Shown: positions 48,031-58,689 of the stretch, piece by piece
Layout: each line of letters begins with the position of its first letter
Numbering within the stretch: the stretch's first letter is position 1
Assembly (NCBI GenBank): GCA_016869675.1
Contig: VGDP01000004.1
Location: 62,001-126,000 of the forward strand
Source of the DNA: Alphaproteobacteria bacterium
GTDB lineage: Bacteria > Pseudomonadota > Alphaproteobacteria > SP197
DNA length: 64,000 nt
Direction of reading: 5' to 3'
The notes under the pieces: generated by a model
The model's database searches: none
Told to the model about the DNA's origin: nothing
The model's input: only the letters and a program-made list of their open reading frames with translations
Made by a program: the position numbers and the translations under genes

Positions 48031-49326
48031 TCAGGGCGCCTTGGCGAAGACCAGGCTGGCGTTGGTGCCGCCGAACCCGAACGAGTTGGTCAGCGCCGCG
48101 TTCACCCTACGCGCCTTGGCCTTATAGGGCACCAGGTCCAGGTCGCAGCCCTCGGACGGGTTGTCCAGGTTGAGCGTCGGCGGCACCAGGTCGTTCTGGA
48201 TCGCCAGGATCGTGAAGATCGCCTCGACGCTGCCCGCCGCGCCCAGCAGGTGACCAATCGACGACTTGGTCGAGGACATGACCAGCTTGTAGGCGGCCTG
48301 GCCGAAGAGACGCTTGACCGCGCCGAGTTCGATCTCGTCGCCGAGCGGGGTCGAGGTGCCGTGGGCGTTGATGTAGTCGATGTCGTCGACCGTGCGGTCG
48401 GCATCCGCGAGCGCGGCCCGCATCGAGCGGAAGCCGCCATCGCCATCCTCGGCGGGCGCGGTGATGTGGTGGGCGTCGCCCGACATGCCGTAGCCGATGA
48501 TCTCGGCGTAGATCTTGGCGCCGCGCGCCTTGGCGTGATCGAGCGCCTCGAGCACGACGATGCCGGCGCCTTCGCCCATGACGAAACCGTCACGGTCGCG
48601 GTCCCACGGGCGCGAGGCGCGCGGCGGGGTGTCGTTGAACGCGGTGGACAGCGCCCGGCTGGCCGAGAACCCGGCGATGCCGATGCGACACACCGCGGCC
48701 TCAGCGCCGCCCGCGACCATGACGTCGGCGTCGCCGTAACCGATCATGCGGCTGGCGTCGCCGATCGCGTGGGCGCCGGTCGAGCACGCGGTGACCACGG
48801 CGTGGTTCGGTCCCTTGAAGCCGTAGCGGATCGCAACGTGGCCTGACGCCAGGTTGATCAGGGACGACGGGATGAAGAACGGGCTGATGCGGCGCGGCCC
48901 CTTCTCGTGCAGCAGCACTGCGGCCTCGGCGATGGTCTTGAGCCCGCCGATGCCCGAGCCGATGATCACGCCAGCGCGTTCGCGTTCCTTGTCGGTGGTC
49001 GGGGCCCAGCCGGCGTCCTCGATGGCCTGGCCCGCCGCGGCCAAGGCATAGAGGATGAAGTCATCCATCTTGCGCTGGTCCTTGGGCGCCACCCAGTCGT
49101 CGGGGCGGAAGGCATGGGCCGCGTTGCCGCGCGGCACCTGGGCGGCCACCTTGGACGCCAAGTCCGAGGTGTCGAAATCCTCGATCGCCCGGATGCCCGA
49201 TTCGCCCGCCACGAGCCGATGCCACGTCGGCCCGATGCCGCAGCCCAGCGGCGTCACCGCGCCGATGCCGGTGACGACGACGCGGCGGTAGTCACGCTGG
49301 CGTCGGCCGTTGCCCGATCCAGTCAA
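48031..49326 (-). CDS. fabF: beta-ketoacyl-ACP synthase II
   Basis: VVVTGIGAVTPLGCGIGPTWHRLVAGESGI; ACSTGAHAIGDA; NAHGTSTPLGD. Confidence 0.97.
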   Translation of the reverse strand: MTGSGNGRRQRDYRRVVVTGIGAVTPLGCGIGPTWHRLVAGESGIRAIEDFDTSDLASKVAAQVPRGNAAHAFRPDDWVAPKDQRKMDDFILYALAAAGQAIEDAGWAPTTDKERERAGVIIGSGIGGLKTIAEAAVLLHEKGPRRISPFFIPSSLINLASGHVAIRYGFKGPNHAVVTACSTGAHAIGDASRMIGYGDADVMVAGGAEAAVCRIGIAGFSASRALSTAFNDTPPRASRPWDRDRDGFVMGEGAGIVVLEALDHAKARGAKIYAEIIGYGMSGDAHHITAPAEDGDGGFRSMRAALADADRTVDDIDYINAHGTSTPLGDEIELGAVKRLFGQAAYKLVMSSTKSSIGHLLGAAGSVEAIFTILAIQNDLVPPTLNLDNPSEGCDLDLVPYKAKARRVNAALTNSFGFGGTNASLVFAKAP

Positions 49327-49360
49327 ACGCTGCTCCCCGATCCCGCCGATCGACGGTGGC

Positions 49361-49600
49361 TCAGCGCCCGGCGTGCTCTTCGATGTACGAGATCGCGTCC
49401 TTGAGCGTCAGGATCTTCTCGGCGGCATCGTCGGGGATCTCGCAGCCGAACTCCTCCTCGAACGCCATCACCAGTTCAACCTGATCGAGACTGTCGGCGC
49501 CCAGGTCGTCGATGAAGCTGGCGGTTTCCGTGACCTTCGTCTCCTCGACGCCGAGATGGTCGATGACGATCTTCTTTACGCGTTCCAAAACGTCGCTCAT
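49361..49600 (-). CDS. acpP: acyl carrier protein
   Basis: [63 protein letters not shown]. Confidence 0.98.
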   Translation of the reverse strand: MSDVLERVKKIVIDHLGVEETKVTETASFIDDLGADSLDQVELVMAFEEEFGCEIPDDAAEKILTLKDAISYIEEHAGR

Positions 49601-49730
49601 GAGGATGTCGTCTCCGTGATCGGGATCAGGTGCGTCCGCGTCGCGGCCGGGCCCCGGGGCTGCACCCAGTGGCGTCATGTAACACAGTCCGCGGGCCTTG
49701 GCGAGACCCACCGAGGCCACGAAATCATCA

Positions 49731-50468
49731 TCATATCATGGCCATCCCGCCGTTGACGTGCAGCGTGTGACCGGTGATGTACGTGGCCTCAGCGCTGGCC
49801 AGGAACGCGACGCAGGCGGCGACGTCCTCGGGCGTGCCCAGACGCGCGGTCGGGATACGCGGCATCAGGCGCGCCTTCTGATCGTCGGTCAGCACGTCGG
49901 TCATGGGCGTCGCGATGAAGCCGGGCGCGACGCAGTTGACCGTGATGCCGCGTTCGGCGACCTCGGCGGCGAGCGCCTTGGACATGCCGACCAGGCCGGC
50001 CTTGGCGGCGGCGTAGTTGGCCTGACCCGGGTTGCCCGTGGCGCCGACCACGGACGTGACCGCGACGATGCGCCCCCAGCGTCGGCGCAGCATGCCGCGC
50101 ACCGCGGCGCGGCTGAGGCGGAACACGGCCGTCAGGTCGACGTCCAGCACGTGCTGCCAGTCCTCGTCCTTCATGCGCATGACCAGGGTGTCGCGGGTCA
50201 GGCCGGCGTTGTTGACCAGGATGTCGAGGCCGCCGAACGCCGCCTCGGTACCCTTGACCAGGGCCTCGGCGGCGGCCGGATCGGCCAGATCGCCAGCCAA
50301 CACCGCCACCCGCTGGCCAAGCTCGCCCGCCAACGACTCGAGCGCCGCGACGTTGCGGCCGGCCAGCGCCACCGAGGCACCCTGGCCGTGGAGCGCGCGC
50401 GCGATCGCCCGGCCGATGCCGCCCGAGGCGCCGGTCACCAGCGCGTGCCGTCCCGTCAGATCGAACAT
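49731..50468 (-). CDS. fabG: 3-oxoacyl-ACP reductase
   Basis: [54 protein letters not shown]. Confidence 0.97.
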   Translation of the reverse strand: MFDLTGRHALVTGASGGIGRAIARALHGQGASVALAGRNVAALESLAGELGQRVAVLAGDLADPAAAEALVKGTEAAFGGLDILVNNAGLTRDTLVMRMKDEDWQHVLDVDLTAVFRLSRAAVRGMLRRRWGRIVAVTSVVGATGNPGQANYAAAKAGLVGMSKALAAEVAERGITVNCVAPGFIATPMTDVLTDDQKARLMPRIPTARLGTPEDVAACVAFLASAEATYITGHTLHVNGGMAMI

Positions 50469-50487
50469 GGTGCCTCGCCTTCTTGGC

Positions 50488-51429
50488 CTAAAGGGTCTTG
50501 AGGAACGACTCGACCTCTGCCGGCGTACCAACGGCCAGCGGTGTCAGGTCGCGGTCGATGCGCCGGACCATGCCGAACAGCACCTTGCCTTCGCCGAGCT
50601 CGACGATGGTGTCCACGCCCTCGGCCTTCAGACGCATCATGCTTTCGCACCAACGCACCGTGGCGGTGACCTGCTCGACCAGCAGGCGGCGGATCGCCGA
50701 GGGCTGATCCACCGGCTGGGCGGTGACGTTGGCGACGACCGGCACGGCGGGCGTCGCGATGGCACGGGTCTCGAGCGCCGCGGCGACCCGCTCGGCCGCC
50801 GGCGCCATCAGGGCGCAATGAAACGGCGCGCTGACGGTCAGCCGCACGCAGCGCTTGGCGCCCTTGGCCGGCGCCAGAGCCTCGGCCCGCTCGATGGCGG
50901 CGGCCGTCCCGCTCAGCACCACCTGGCCGGGTGTGTTGGCGTTGGCCACAGCGCACACCTCGCCGGCCGCCGCCTCGGCCGCGATGGCGGCGGCGACGTC
51001 GACCTCGACGCCAAGCAGCGCGGTCATGGCACCGGCACCCGGGGGCACCGCCTCCTGCATGGCCTGGCCGCGCAGCCGGAGAAGCCGCGCGGCGTCCGCC
51101 AGGGGCAAGGCGCTGGCGGCGACCAGGGCGCTCCACTCGCCGAGCGAATGGCCGGCCACGAAGGCGCCCCGCGCCATCAGGGGGCCGCCGAGCTCGGCCT
51201 CGAGCGCCCGCGCCACGGCGACCGAGACGGCCATGATGGCCGGCTGGGCGTTGGCGGTCAGCGTCAGGTCCGCTTCGGGCCCGTCGCGCATCAGGCGCGA
51301 CAGCCGTTCGCCCAGGGCGTCGTCGACCTCCTCCAGCACGTGGCGCGCGGCGCCGAACGCCTCCGCCAGGGCGGTTCCCATGCCCACCGCCTGGGATCCC
51401 TGGCCGGGAAAGACGAATGCCCGCGTCAT
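50488..51429 (-). CDS. fabD: malonyl-CoA:ACP transacylase
   Basis: AFVFPGQGSQAVGMG; AGHSLGEWSALVAA. Confidence 0.97.
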   Translation of the reverse strand: MTRAFVFPGQGSQAVGMGTALAEAFGAARHVLEEVDDALGERLSRLMRDGPEADLTLTANAQPAIMAVSVAVARALEAELGGPLMARGAFVAGHSLGEWSALVAASALPLADAARLLRLRGQAMQEAVPPGAGAMTALLGVEVDVAAAIAAEAAAGEVCAVANANTPGQVVLSGTAAAIERAEALAPAKGAKRCVRLTVSAPFHCALMAPAAERVAAALETRAIATPAVPVVANVTAQPVDQPSAIRRLLVEQVTATVRWCESMMRLKAEGVDTIVELGEGKVLFGMVRRIDRDLTPLAVGTPAEVESFLKTL

Positions 51430-51618
51430 GTCACCCTCTTCGTGCCGCGCCGGGCGCAGTCAAGGGGCGCGGTCGCGGACCTGTCAAGCGGGCTTGCACG
51501 GGCCGCCATTCTGGGTATAGTCCGCATCTTCGCTGGACGGCCGGGTCCGGGCGCCGCGCAGTTTGTCGTGCGCGACGACGGTCCGGTTTGTCCTGCCCTA
51601 GCGTGGAGACGAGGGGAC

Positions 51619-52050
51619 ATGCCCTTCTACGAGAGCACGTTCATCGTGCGGCCCGACGCGTCGAACCAGCAGGTCGAGGCAATCACCGCCACGATGACCG
51701 AACTGGTGCAGAACAACGGCGGCAAGGTCGCCAAGAGCGAGTATTGGGGCCTCAAGTCCCTGTCGTACCGCATCAAAAAGAACCGCAAGGGACACTACGT
51801 GATGCTGGGTCTCGACGCGCCTTCGCCGGCGGTCGACGAGCTGGAGCGCAACCTGCGCATCAACGAGGACGTGGTGCGCTACCTGACCGTCCGGGTCGAG
51901 GCCATGGACGAGACCCCGACGGTGATGATGCAGGCCAAGCACGGCCGCGACGACCGCCGGCGCGACGAGCGTGACGGTCGCGATGGCCGCGACGGGCGGC
52001 GGGGTCGCTTCGATGGTGACGGTCCCGACCGCGAAGGAGAGCGCGAATGA
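51619..52050 (+). CDS. rpsF: 30S ribosomal protein S6
   Basis: [22 protein letters not shown]; acidic/arginine-rich low-complexity tail. Confidence 0.96.
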   Translation: MPFYESTFIVRPDASNQQVEAITATMTELVQNNGGKVAKSEYWGLKSLSYRIKKNRKGHYVMLGLDAPSPAVDELERNLRINEDVVRYLTVRVEAMDETPTVMMQAKHGRDDRRRDERDGRDGRDGRRGRFDGDGPDREGERE

Positions 52051-52322
52051 ACACCGAGTTCCGCGGCGGCGGCCGTGGCGGCGTGGCGGCGATGCCGGCC
52101 CGCCGTCCGTTCTGGCGCCGGCGTAAGACCTGCCCGTTCTCCGGGCCTAACGCGCCGGCCATCGATTACAAGGACGTCAAGCTGCTGCAGCGCTTCGTCT
52201 CGGAGCGCGGCAAGATCGAGCCGAGCCGGATCACCGCCGTGTCGGCCAAGAAGCAGCGTGAACTGGCCCAGGCGATCAAGCGCGCGCGCAACCTGGCGCT
52301 GATGCCCTACCTGATGCGCTGA
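52047..52322 (+). CDS. rpsR: 30S ribosomal protein S18
   Basis: [67 protein letters not shown]. Confidence 0.98.
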   Translation: MNTEFRGGGRGGVAAMPARRPFWRRRKTCPFSGPNAPAIDYKDVKLLQRFVSERGKIEPSRITAVSAKKQRELAQAIKRARNLALMPYLMR

Positions 52323-52349
52323 GCGGCCGGGGCGCACGGAGCCGCGGGC

Positions 52350-53288
52350 ATGCCCACGCGTATCGCCTTGGGCGTGTTCGCCGGCCTGATCAGCGCCGCC
52401 ATGTTCAGTATCACGATGACCGGGGTGCCTCTTGCCCTTCTGGCCGGCTATTTCGCGTCGCTGCCGCTGTTCGCGGTTGGACTGGCGCGCGGCTACCTGA
52501 TGGCCGGGTTGGGCGGCCTGACGGGCATGGTGGCGATCGCCTCGATCGGCGGCGTGGTGTTCGCTGTGCCCTTCCTGATGGCCTTCGCGGCGCCGGTGAC
52601 GGTGCTGGTGCGCCAGGCGCTGTTGGCCCGACCTAGTCAGGGCGGCGGCATGGAGTGGTACCCGGCCGGACACTTGGTGGTGGTTCTTGCCTCCCTGGCC
52701 GTAGTTCTCTTCGCTGGCAGTCTCGTCACGCTCGGCATGACGAGCGGCAATGCGATGGCCACATTGGAATCACTGGTCCGCGACACGGTCGAACAGATCA
52801 ATCCCGTGGTATCCAGTCGGTTGACCCCCGAAGGCGTTTCGCTGACGGCGGCGCTGGTGCCGGGGCTCGCGGCCGCGTCCTGGATGGTCATGGTGGCCCT
52901 GAATGGCATGCTGGCGCAGACGATCCTGCGCCGGCGCGAATGGAACGTCCGGCCGGGCGGCGATCTAGCGTCGATGGTGGCGCCGACGTGGCCGGCGCTG
53001 GCGGCGGCGGGCGGCGGCTTGCTGCTGTGGGCTGGCGACGGCTGGGCGGCGTTGCTGGGCGGCCTCGTCACGTTCGTCGCCGCCGTGGTCTACCTGTTCC
53101 TCGGCCTTGCCGTGGTGCACACGGTGTCGCGCGCGTGGACGTGGCGCACACCGGCGTTGGTTTTCTTCTACGGAGCCTTGATCCTGGTGTATCAGATCAC
53201 CGTTCCCGCGGTCGTGCTGCTTGGCCTGATCGAGCCCTGGCTGGGCATCAGGGCGCGCGTGATCGCGGCCGGTGGAAGGGAGGAGTGA
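52350..53288 (+). CDS. DUF2232-type membrane protein between rpsR and rplI
   Basis: Polytopic membrane protein at the conserved position rpsR-DUF2232-rplI. Confidence 0.7.
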   Translation: MPTRIALGVFAGLISAAMFSITMTGVPLALLAGYFASLPLFAVGLARGYLMAGLGGLTGMVAIASIGGVVFAVPFLMAFAAPVTVLVRQALLARPSQGGGMEWYPAGHLVVVLASLAVVLFAGSLVTLGMTSGNAMATLESLVRDTVEQINPVVSSRLTPEGVSLTAALVPGLAAASWMVMVALNGMLAQTILRRREWNVRPGGDLASMVAPTWPALAAAGGGLLLWAGDGWAALLGGLVTFVAAVVYLFLGLAVVHTVSRAWTWRTPALVFFYGALILVYQITVPAVVLLGLIEPWLGIRARVIAAGGREE

Positions 53289-53845
53289 TGGACGTCATCC
53301 TGCTGGAGCGTGTTGAGAAGCTGGGCAACCTGGGCCAGACGGTCAAGGTGAAGCCCGGCTATGCCCGCAACTTCCTGCTGCCCCAAGGCAAGGCGCTGCG
53401 CGCCACCAAGGAGAACCGCGCCCGCTTCGAGGCCGAACGCGCGGCGCGCGAGGCGGCCAACGCCACCAAGCGATCCGACGCCTCGGGCACGGCCGCCAAG
53501 GTCGACGGCTCGAGCTGCGTCGTCATCCGTCAGGCGAGCGACAGCCTGCAGCTCTACGGCTCGGTGACCGCGCGCGACATCGCAGCGGCGCTGACCGAGG
53601 GCGGCACGGCCATCGAGCGCCGGCAGGTGATCCTGGACCACGCCATCAAGGTCCTCGGCCTGCACAAGGTGCGCGTCGCGCTGCATCCCGAGGTGATCGT
53701 CGACGTGACGGTCAACGTCGCCCGCTCGCCCGAGGAGGCCGAGGTTCAGGCCCGCACCGGCGCGGCGGTGGTCGGCGGCCCGGCCGACGAGCCCGAGACG
53801 CCGGCGGAAGCTCCGGCCGAGGCCGAGGCGGAAAGCGCGGCGTAG
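53288..53845 (+). CDS. rplI: 50S ribosomal protein L9
   Basis: [43 protein letters not shown]. Confidence 0.97.
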   Translation: MDVILLERVEKLGNLGQTVKVKPGYARNFLLPQGKALRATKENRARFEAERAAREAANATKRSDASGTAAKVDGSSCVVIRQASDSLQLYGSVTARDIAAALTEGGTAIERRQVILDHAIKVLGLHKVRVALHPEVIVDVTVNVARSPEEAEVQARTGAAVVGGPADEPETPAEAPAEAEAESAA

Positions 53846-53850
53846 GGTCG

Positions 53851-54699
53851 CTAAGGATTCGCCAGGGCGGCCGGCAGGGGCAGCCGGTCGGTCACGCGTC
53901 TGAACCATTCGGTGCGCACGCCTCGCGCGTGTCCGTCGACATTGGGCGCGCCGAGGCCTTGACGCACGTCGTCGATGTCGACCGTCCGCACCCCTATGCT
54001 GTAGCGCACCAGACCGGTCCGGTTGGGCACGCTGGCGTGCAGATGGGCCGAGGAAAAGGCGACCAACGTTCCGGGGTCCACCACGATCGGATGCGCCATG
54101 GTCGGGTCCGGACTCTCGGTGGCGACAGGCAGGTTGGGATAGGTCGTGTCGCCCGTGGAACGCCGGGCCTTCAGAGCCTCGAAGCTCCAGGTGTCGCTCG
54201 TGTTCGCGATCGGGCGCGTGAAGTGCTCGGTATGGATCGCGACCGTGCGACCCGCGGTGACCGGGTAGACCGGCATCCACCAGTTGATCTGCGCCATCAT
54301 GTTCGAGCCCCAGGTGTCGCGGTGCGCAGGCAACGTCATGGTGCGACCCGCCGAGTACGCCGGGTTCGAGGTCTGCACCCGCAGGCGGAGGCGATCCCAG
54401 AAGGTGCGTTTCACATCGACCCCGACAGCCTCGGGGGCGGCACGCAGCGCGTCGCGCAGGGAAGGGGCGCCTTCACACGCCGCTATCGCAGCCTGAGCGC
54501 GTTCCAGGAAGGACTCGGGGGTAAGTAGGTTTTCGGCGTCCGGCGGCGCGGCGCCACCCATGGCCTGATCGATGCGCCGACGAAGCAAGGCGACCAGCGC
54601 ATCGAGCGCTTCATGCCCGTCGAACCGGAGTACGCTGCCTTCGAACAACCGCCGCCGCGCCCCGCCGTCGACGGGCCCGGTCCAGTCGAGCACGTTCAA
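53851..54699 (-). CDS. 2OG/Fe(II)-oxygenase-like (phytanoyl-CoA dioxygenase/cupin-fold) protein
   Basis: LPAHRDTWGSNMMAQINWWMPVY (HxD), FSSAHLHASVPN, RYSIGVRTVDIDDV. Confidence 0.6.
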   Translation of the reverse strand: MNVLDWTGPVDGGARRRLFEGSVLRFDGHEALDALVALLRRRIDQAMGGAAPPDAENLLTPESFLERAQAAIAACEGAPSLRDALRAAPEAVGVDVKRTFWDRLRLRVQTSNPAYSAGRTMTLPAHRDTWGSNMMAQINWWMPVYPVTAGRTVAIHTEHFTRPIANTSDTWSFEALKARRSTGDTTYPNLPVATESPDPTMAHPIVVDPGTLVAFSSAHLHASVPNRTGLVRYSIGVRTVDIDDVRQGLGAPNVDGHARGVRTEWFRRVTDRLPLPAALANP

Positions 54700-54711
54700 G
54701 CTGCCAGCGCC

Positions 54712-55236
54712 TTACGGAATGGCCGCGGCCAGGACATCGAGGGCCTCGGGGCCTTGGATCGCCAGGACCGACACGTCGGGATCGCTGACCCGGACGTTCA
54801 TCCCCATGCCGAGCGCCGTCAGCCAAGCCTGCACCTCGCCGCAACCGCTCACGTACCAGAAGCGGTCGTGCGCCAAGCGAAGAAGGACGCCGTCGCTGAC
54901 CAGTCCCCCGTCCTTCCAAAAGACGAGTGCGTAAAGGGCACGGCCCGGCTTGAGACGGGTGAGGTCGCGGGTCATGGCCCGGTCGAGCGGGGCCTCGGCA
55001 TCGGGGCCCGCAATCTCGATCGCCTTCTCGGCCGAGGCGTCGATGACGATCGCGTCCCTGCGCAGAGCCCAATAGCCTTCCATGCGATCGTCGTTGAAGC
55101 TAACGGGAACGATCCTCTGGTTGTAGACCATGTAGCCCGCACCGAGCCGTTCCGTGATCGGATGGAACGCGGACTTCCAAAGGTTGTAGTTCCAGCCCGG
55201 CTCGTTGTGCGCCGTGACCTTGAGGCGAGGTATCAT
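54712..55236 (-). CDS. GcvT/DmdA-like aminomethyltransferase N-terminal half (174 aa; truncated relative to full-length family)
   Basis: YMVYNQRIVPVSFNDDRMEGYWALRRDAIVIDASAEKAIEIAGPDAEAPLDRAMTRDLTRLKPGRALYALVFWKDGGLVSDGVLLRL; stops after AIQGPEALDVLAAAIP. Confidence 0.7.
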   Translation of the reverse strand: MIPRLKVTAHNEPGWNYNLWKSAFHPITERLGAGYMVYNQRIVPVSFNDDRMEGYWALRRDAIVIDASAEKAIEIAGPDAEAPLDRAMTRDLTRLKPGRALYALVFWKDGGLVSDGVLLRLAHDRFWYVSGCGEVQAWLTALGMGMNVRVSDPDVSVLAIQGPEALDVLAAAIP

Positions 55237-55243
55237 GGTGCGC

Positions 55244-57082
55244 CTAATCCCCGAGCAGGTTCTGCAGGCCCTCGGTCAGTCCTTCGGCCGCGCCTTCCAG
55301 CGCCTTGCCGGCGTCATCCACGGCGGCGCCGGCATCGCTATCGGTGACCCCCTCGAGCACGCCCTCGACGGTCTCCTGAACCGTGCCGGCCGCGCCCTCG
55401 AGTCCGGGCAGCCCGAAGGCGCCGCTGTCCTCCTGGGCCTTCTGCTCCACCTGGAGGCAGCCGTTGCCGCCGCCCTCGCCGGGCGCGGTCGAGACCAGCG
55501 CGCCCAACACGGCGGTCGGATCGACGGCGACGCCGGCCAGGCTGGCGGCCGCGGCGGCCGTGCCCAGCGGATCAGGCGCGACCTGGGGCGACTTCATGGT
55601 GCCGGTGACGTTGAACGGCACGGCGAGGCTGACCAGCGCCGCCTGGCGCGACGACGTGTCGAAGTGCAGGTCGAGCGATTCGTCGCGCAGGTCCACCTGG
55701 GCCGAGTCGGCCAGGCTGAACGTCGAGGTGTCCAGCAGCATGGATCGGCTGGTCGCCACGCCATCGACGACGTCGAACCGGCTGAGCATGCAGTTGAGCG
55801 TGGTCTGGTTTTGGCCGCCGAACAGCGGCCCCAGGATGTCGCCCAGACCCGCGGCGACGATCGCCAGCACCTTGTTGGTGATGATGCCCTTCTCTGCGAT
55901 CAGCTCGGTGCTGCCGTTCAGGGTCGAGGCGATGGCGCGCGGACTGCCGCCCTGACCCCGCAGGTCGAGGGCGATGTCCATGGTGCCCTGCACCTCGTCG
56001 CGGACCCCCTGGTCCTTGAGCAGGCGGCCGAAATCCAGATCATCGACGGTCGCCGCCAGCGCTAGGCTCGGCGTCGCCGCGGCGCCATCGAGCGCCAGCG
56101 TTCCGGTGGCCTTGCCGCCGCCGTAGGTGGCGCTGAACGGATCGAGCGCGAGCACGCCGCCTTCGAGCGCCAGGGTCAGCACCATGTCGGTCACCTCGAT
56201 CCCCTCCGCCGGCACCAGTTTGACGACCGCGACGGTCAGCGCGGCGTCCACGCCCTGGAGCGCATCGAGGAGCAGTGGCACTTCCGGGATGACGTACGGC
56301 GAATCCTCGGCCGGCGCGGTCTCGGTCGCCGTGCCCTCGGCCGTTGCCGCCTCGCCGCCGCGGCACCGAAGTCCGCGAGCGTCAGCATGGTGGATGTCAA
56401 CGCCGCGTCGATGCGCGGCTGCGGGCCGTCGAGCGCGACGGTCACTTGACCGGCCAGGTCCGAGCCGCCCATCTTCGCCGCCAGGTCGGCGACGGTCCAC
56501 GTCGAGCCGCTGCCGCCCAGCGTGCCCGACAGATCGTAAGGCCCTATCTTGGGCAGCGCGGCCCCGGTCAGAGGCGCGAACGCCGCGACGTCGGCACCGG
56601 CGACGCGGAACGTCAGACGGCTCGTTTCGATCACCAGTGATTCGATGGTCGGCGTCAGGCTGGAACCGCCGGGATCCCCGGATTAAGCGCCTGAATCAGG
56701 CGCGCTGTCGCCGAACGACCAGTTGACGGCCCCGTCCGCGCCCTTTTCCAGAACAACGTCGGCGCCGACCAGGACGATGCGCTTGACCTGCACCTCGCCC
56801 GACAGCAACGGCATGAAGGCGACCTGCAACTCGAAACGCTCGATATCGGCCATGGATGGCCGCGAGCCCCAGGCGGCGTTGGCGAAGGATTACGTCCTCG
56901 ACCCGGATCGATGGGTTCCACGACAGGCCCAGGTCGATCGGTCCGGCGAGCGCGAGCTCGCGCCCCGTGGCCTTGCGCGCCTCGTCCTGGACCAGGGCTC
57001 GGACCTGCTCGAGATCCACCGACTGAAGCGCGATCCAGCCCCCGATGCCGATCACCGCCACCAGGGCGACGACCAACCCCAC
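55244..57082 (-). pseudogene. AsmA-family protein, disrupted by multiple lesions
   Basis: N-terminal GLVVALVAVIGIGGWIALQSVDLEQVRALVQDEARKATGRELALAGPIDLGLSWNPSIRVEDV; frameshift near 56880, in-frame TAA at 56683-56685, second frameshift near 56360; intact C-terminal ORF 55244..~56360. Confidence 0.8.
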
Positions 57083-57339
57083 GATCCAATTGACGATCTT
57101 TATACCTGACTCCTACCGCACTGCAGCATGGCGGTGCGTTAACGATGATCCACCGGCCGCCTCTATACAACGCGGTCGGCGTCGACCCCATGCGGTCCAT
57201 TGCGTAGGCGGCGGGGCCATCGCATGTGCGTTGCGCCTCGATTTTGCCGCAATTAGACTTGGGTCAAAGGCGACAGCAGTTCGCCGACCGAGCCGCGGGC
57301 GAGACCTTCGGTACACAAGGGAAGGACGAGGGCCAAACC

Positions 57340-58554
57340 ATGCTGACCCGTATGCTCGGGAGCGTCATCACGAAGGGCCGTCTGACGGTCATCGACCCGC
57401 AGGGCCGCTCCCATCACATCGGAAACGACGACGGCACTCAACCCATCGTGATGCGCGTGCGCAGCCGGCGCGCGTGGATGCGTTTGGCGCTCAACCCATA
57501 TGCATACGCGGGCGAAGCCTACATGGACAGCGACCTGATCATCGAGCAGGGCACGCTCGCTGAATGGATGGCGCTCTGCTACGAGAACTTCGAGGTGGCG
57601 TCGCAACGCGGCGCCAGCGCCATGCGCTGGGTGCGACGCCTGACGCGCCCGATCACCCAGCACAACCCGATCGGGCTGGCGCGCCGGCACGTGGCGCATC
57701 ACTACGATCTGTCGGACGCCTTGTTCGACCTGTTCCTCGACAAGGACCGGCAGTACTCGTGCGCCTACTTCGAATCCCCGAACAACTCGCTCGAGCAGGC
57801 GCAGGACGCCAAGAAGCGCCACATCGCGGCCAAGCTGCTGCTGGAACCCGGCATGAAGGTGCTGGACATCGGCAGCGGCTGGGGCGGGCTGGCACTCTAC
57901 CTGGCCAAGGTGGCCAACGTGGACGTGACCGGCGTGACCCTGTCGGTCAAGCAGCAGCAGGTGGCCGAGCGGCGCGCGCGCGAGGCCGGGCTCGCCGACC
58001 GCGTCCGTTTCCACCTGCGCGACTACCGCGAGGAACCGGGGCGCTACGACCGCATCGTCTCGGTCGGCATGTTCGAGCACGTGGGCGCCAAGCATTTTGG
58101 CGAGTTCTTCAACAAGGTCCGCGAGCTGCTGGTCGAGGACGGCGTTGCCCTGCTTCACTCGATCGGGCGGTTCGATGGCCCCGGGGCCACCAACACCTGG
58201 CTGCGCAAGTACATTTTCCCGGGCGGCTATACCCCGGCCTTGTCCGAGGTGGCGGCGGCGGTCGAGCCGACGGGCCTGTTGATGACGGACGTCGAGATCC
58301 TGCGGCTCCACTACGTCGAGACGCTCAAGGAGTGGCAGCGGCGCTTCCAGCTCAACCGCGACCGGGTACGCGGCATGTACGACGAGCGCTTCTGCCGCAT
58401 GTGGGAGTTCTACCTGGCGGGCTGCGAGATGGCGTTCCGATTCGGCAACCAGATGGTGTTCCAGATGCAGTTGTCGCGGAAGCTCGGCACCGTGCCGATG
58501 ACGCGCGACTACATCGGCCACTGGGAGGACGCCCACGCGATGAACCCGGCGTAA
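57340..58554 (+). CDS. cfa: cyclopropane-fatty-acyl-phospholipid synthase
   Basis: HHYDLSDALFDLFLDKDRQYSCAYF, VLDIGSGWGGLALYLAK, SVGMFEHVG. Confidence 0.96.
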   Translation: MLTRMLGSVITKGRLTVIDPQGRSHHIGNDDGTQPIVMRVRSRRAWMRLALNPYAYAGEAYMDSDLIIEQGTLAEWMALCYENFEVASQRGASAMRWVRRLTRPITQHNPIGLARRHVAHHYDLSDALFDLFLDKDRQYSCAYFESPNNSLEQAQDAKKRHIAAKLLLEPGMKVLDIGSGWGGLALYLAKVANVDVTGVTLSVKQQQVAERRAREAGLADRVRFHLRDYREEPGRYDRIVSVGMFEHVGAKHFGEFFNKVRELLVEDGVALLHSIGRFDGPGATNTWLRKYIFPGGYTPALSEVAAAVEPTGLLMTDVEILRLHYVETLKEWQRRFQLNRDRVRGMYDERFCRMWEFYLAGCEMAFRFGNQMVFQMQLSRKLGTVPMTRDYIGHWEDAHAMNPA

Positions 58555-58689
58555 GCCGCGGCAAACCGCGCGGTTCGCTCATCGGTTTGCCTTGTTCACA
58601 GGCTGTGGACGGAATGAGTCCACGGCTTGATCGGGCGGGGCGGGCGCTCTGGCGTATCGCGCGATGGCGCGGTCGGGTAACCTGCGGCC

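Noticed and set aside
51922-52050. Asp/Arg/Gly-rich tail of S6 as an unusual domain
   Set aside because: Charged low-complexity S6 tails are common in alphaproteobacteria.
57253-58536. 427-aa minus-strand ORF opposite cfa
   Set aside because: Antisense shadow; cfa is strongly supported.
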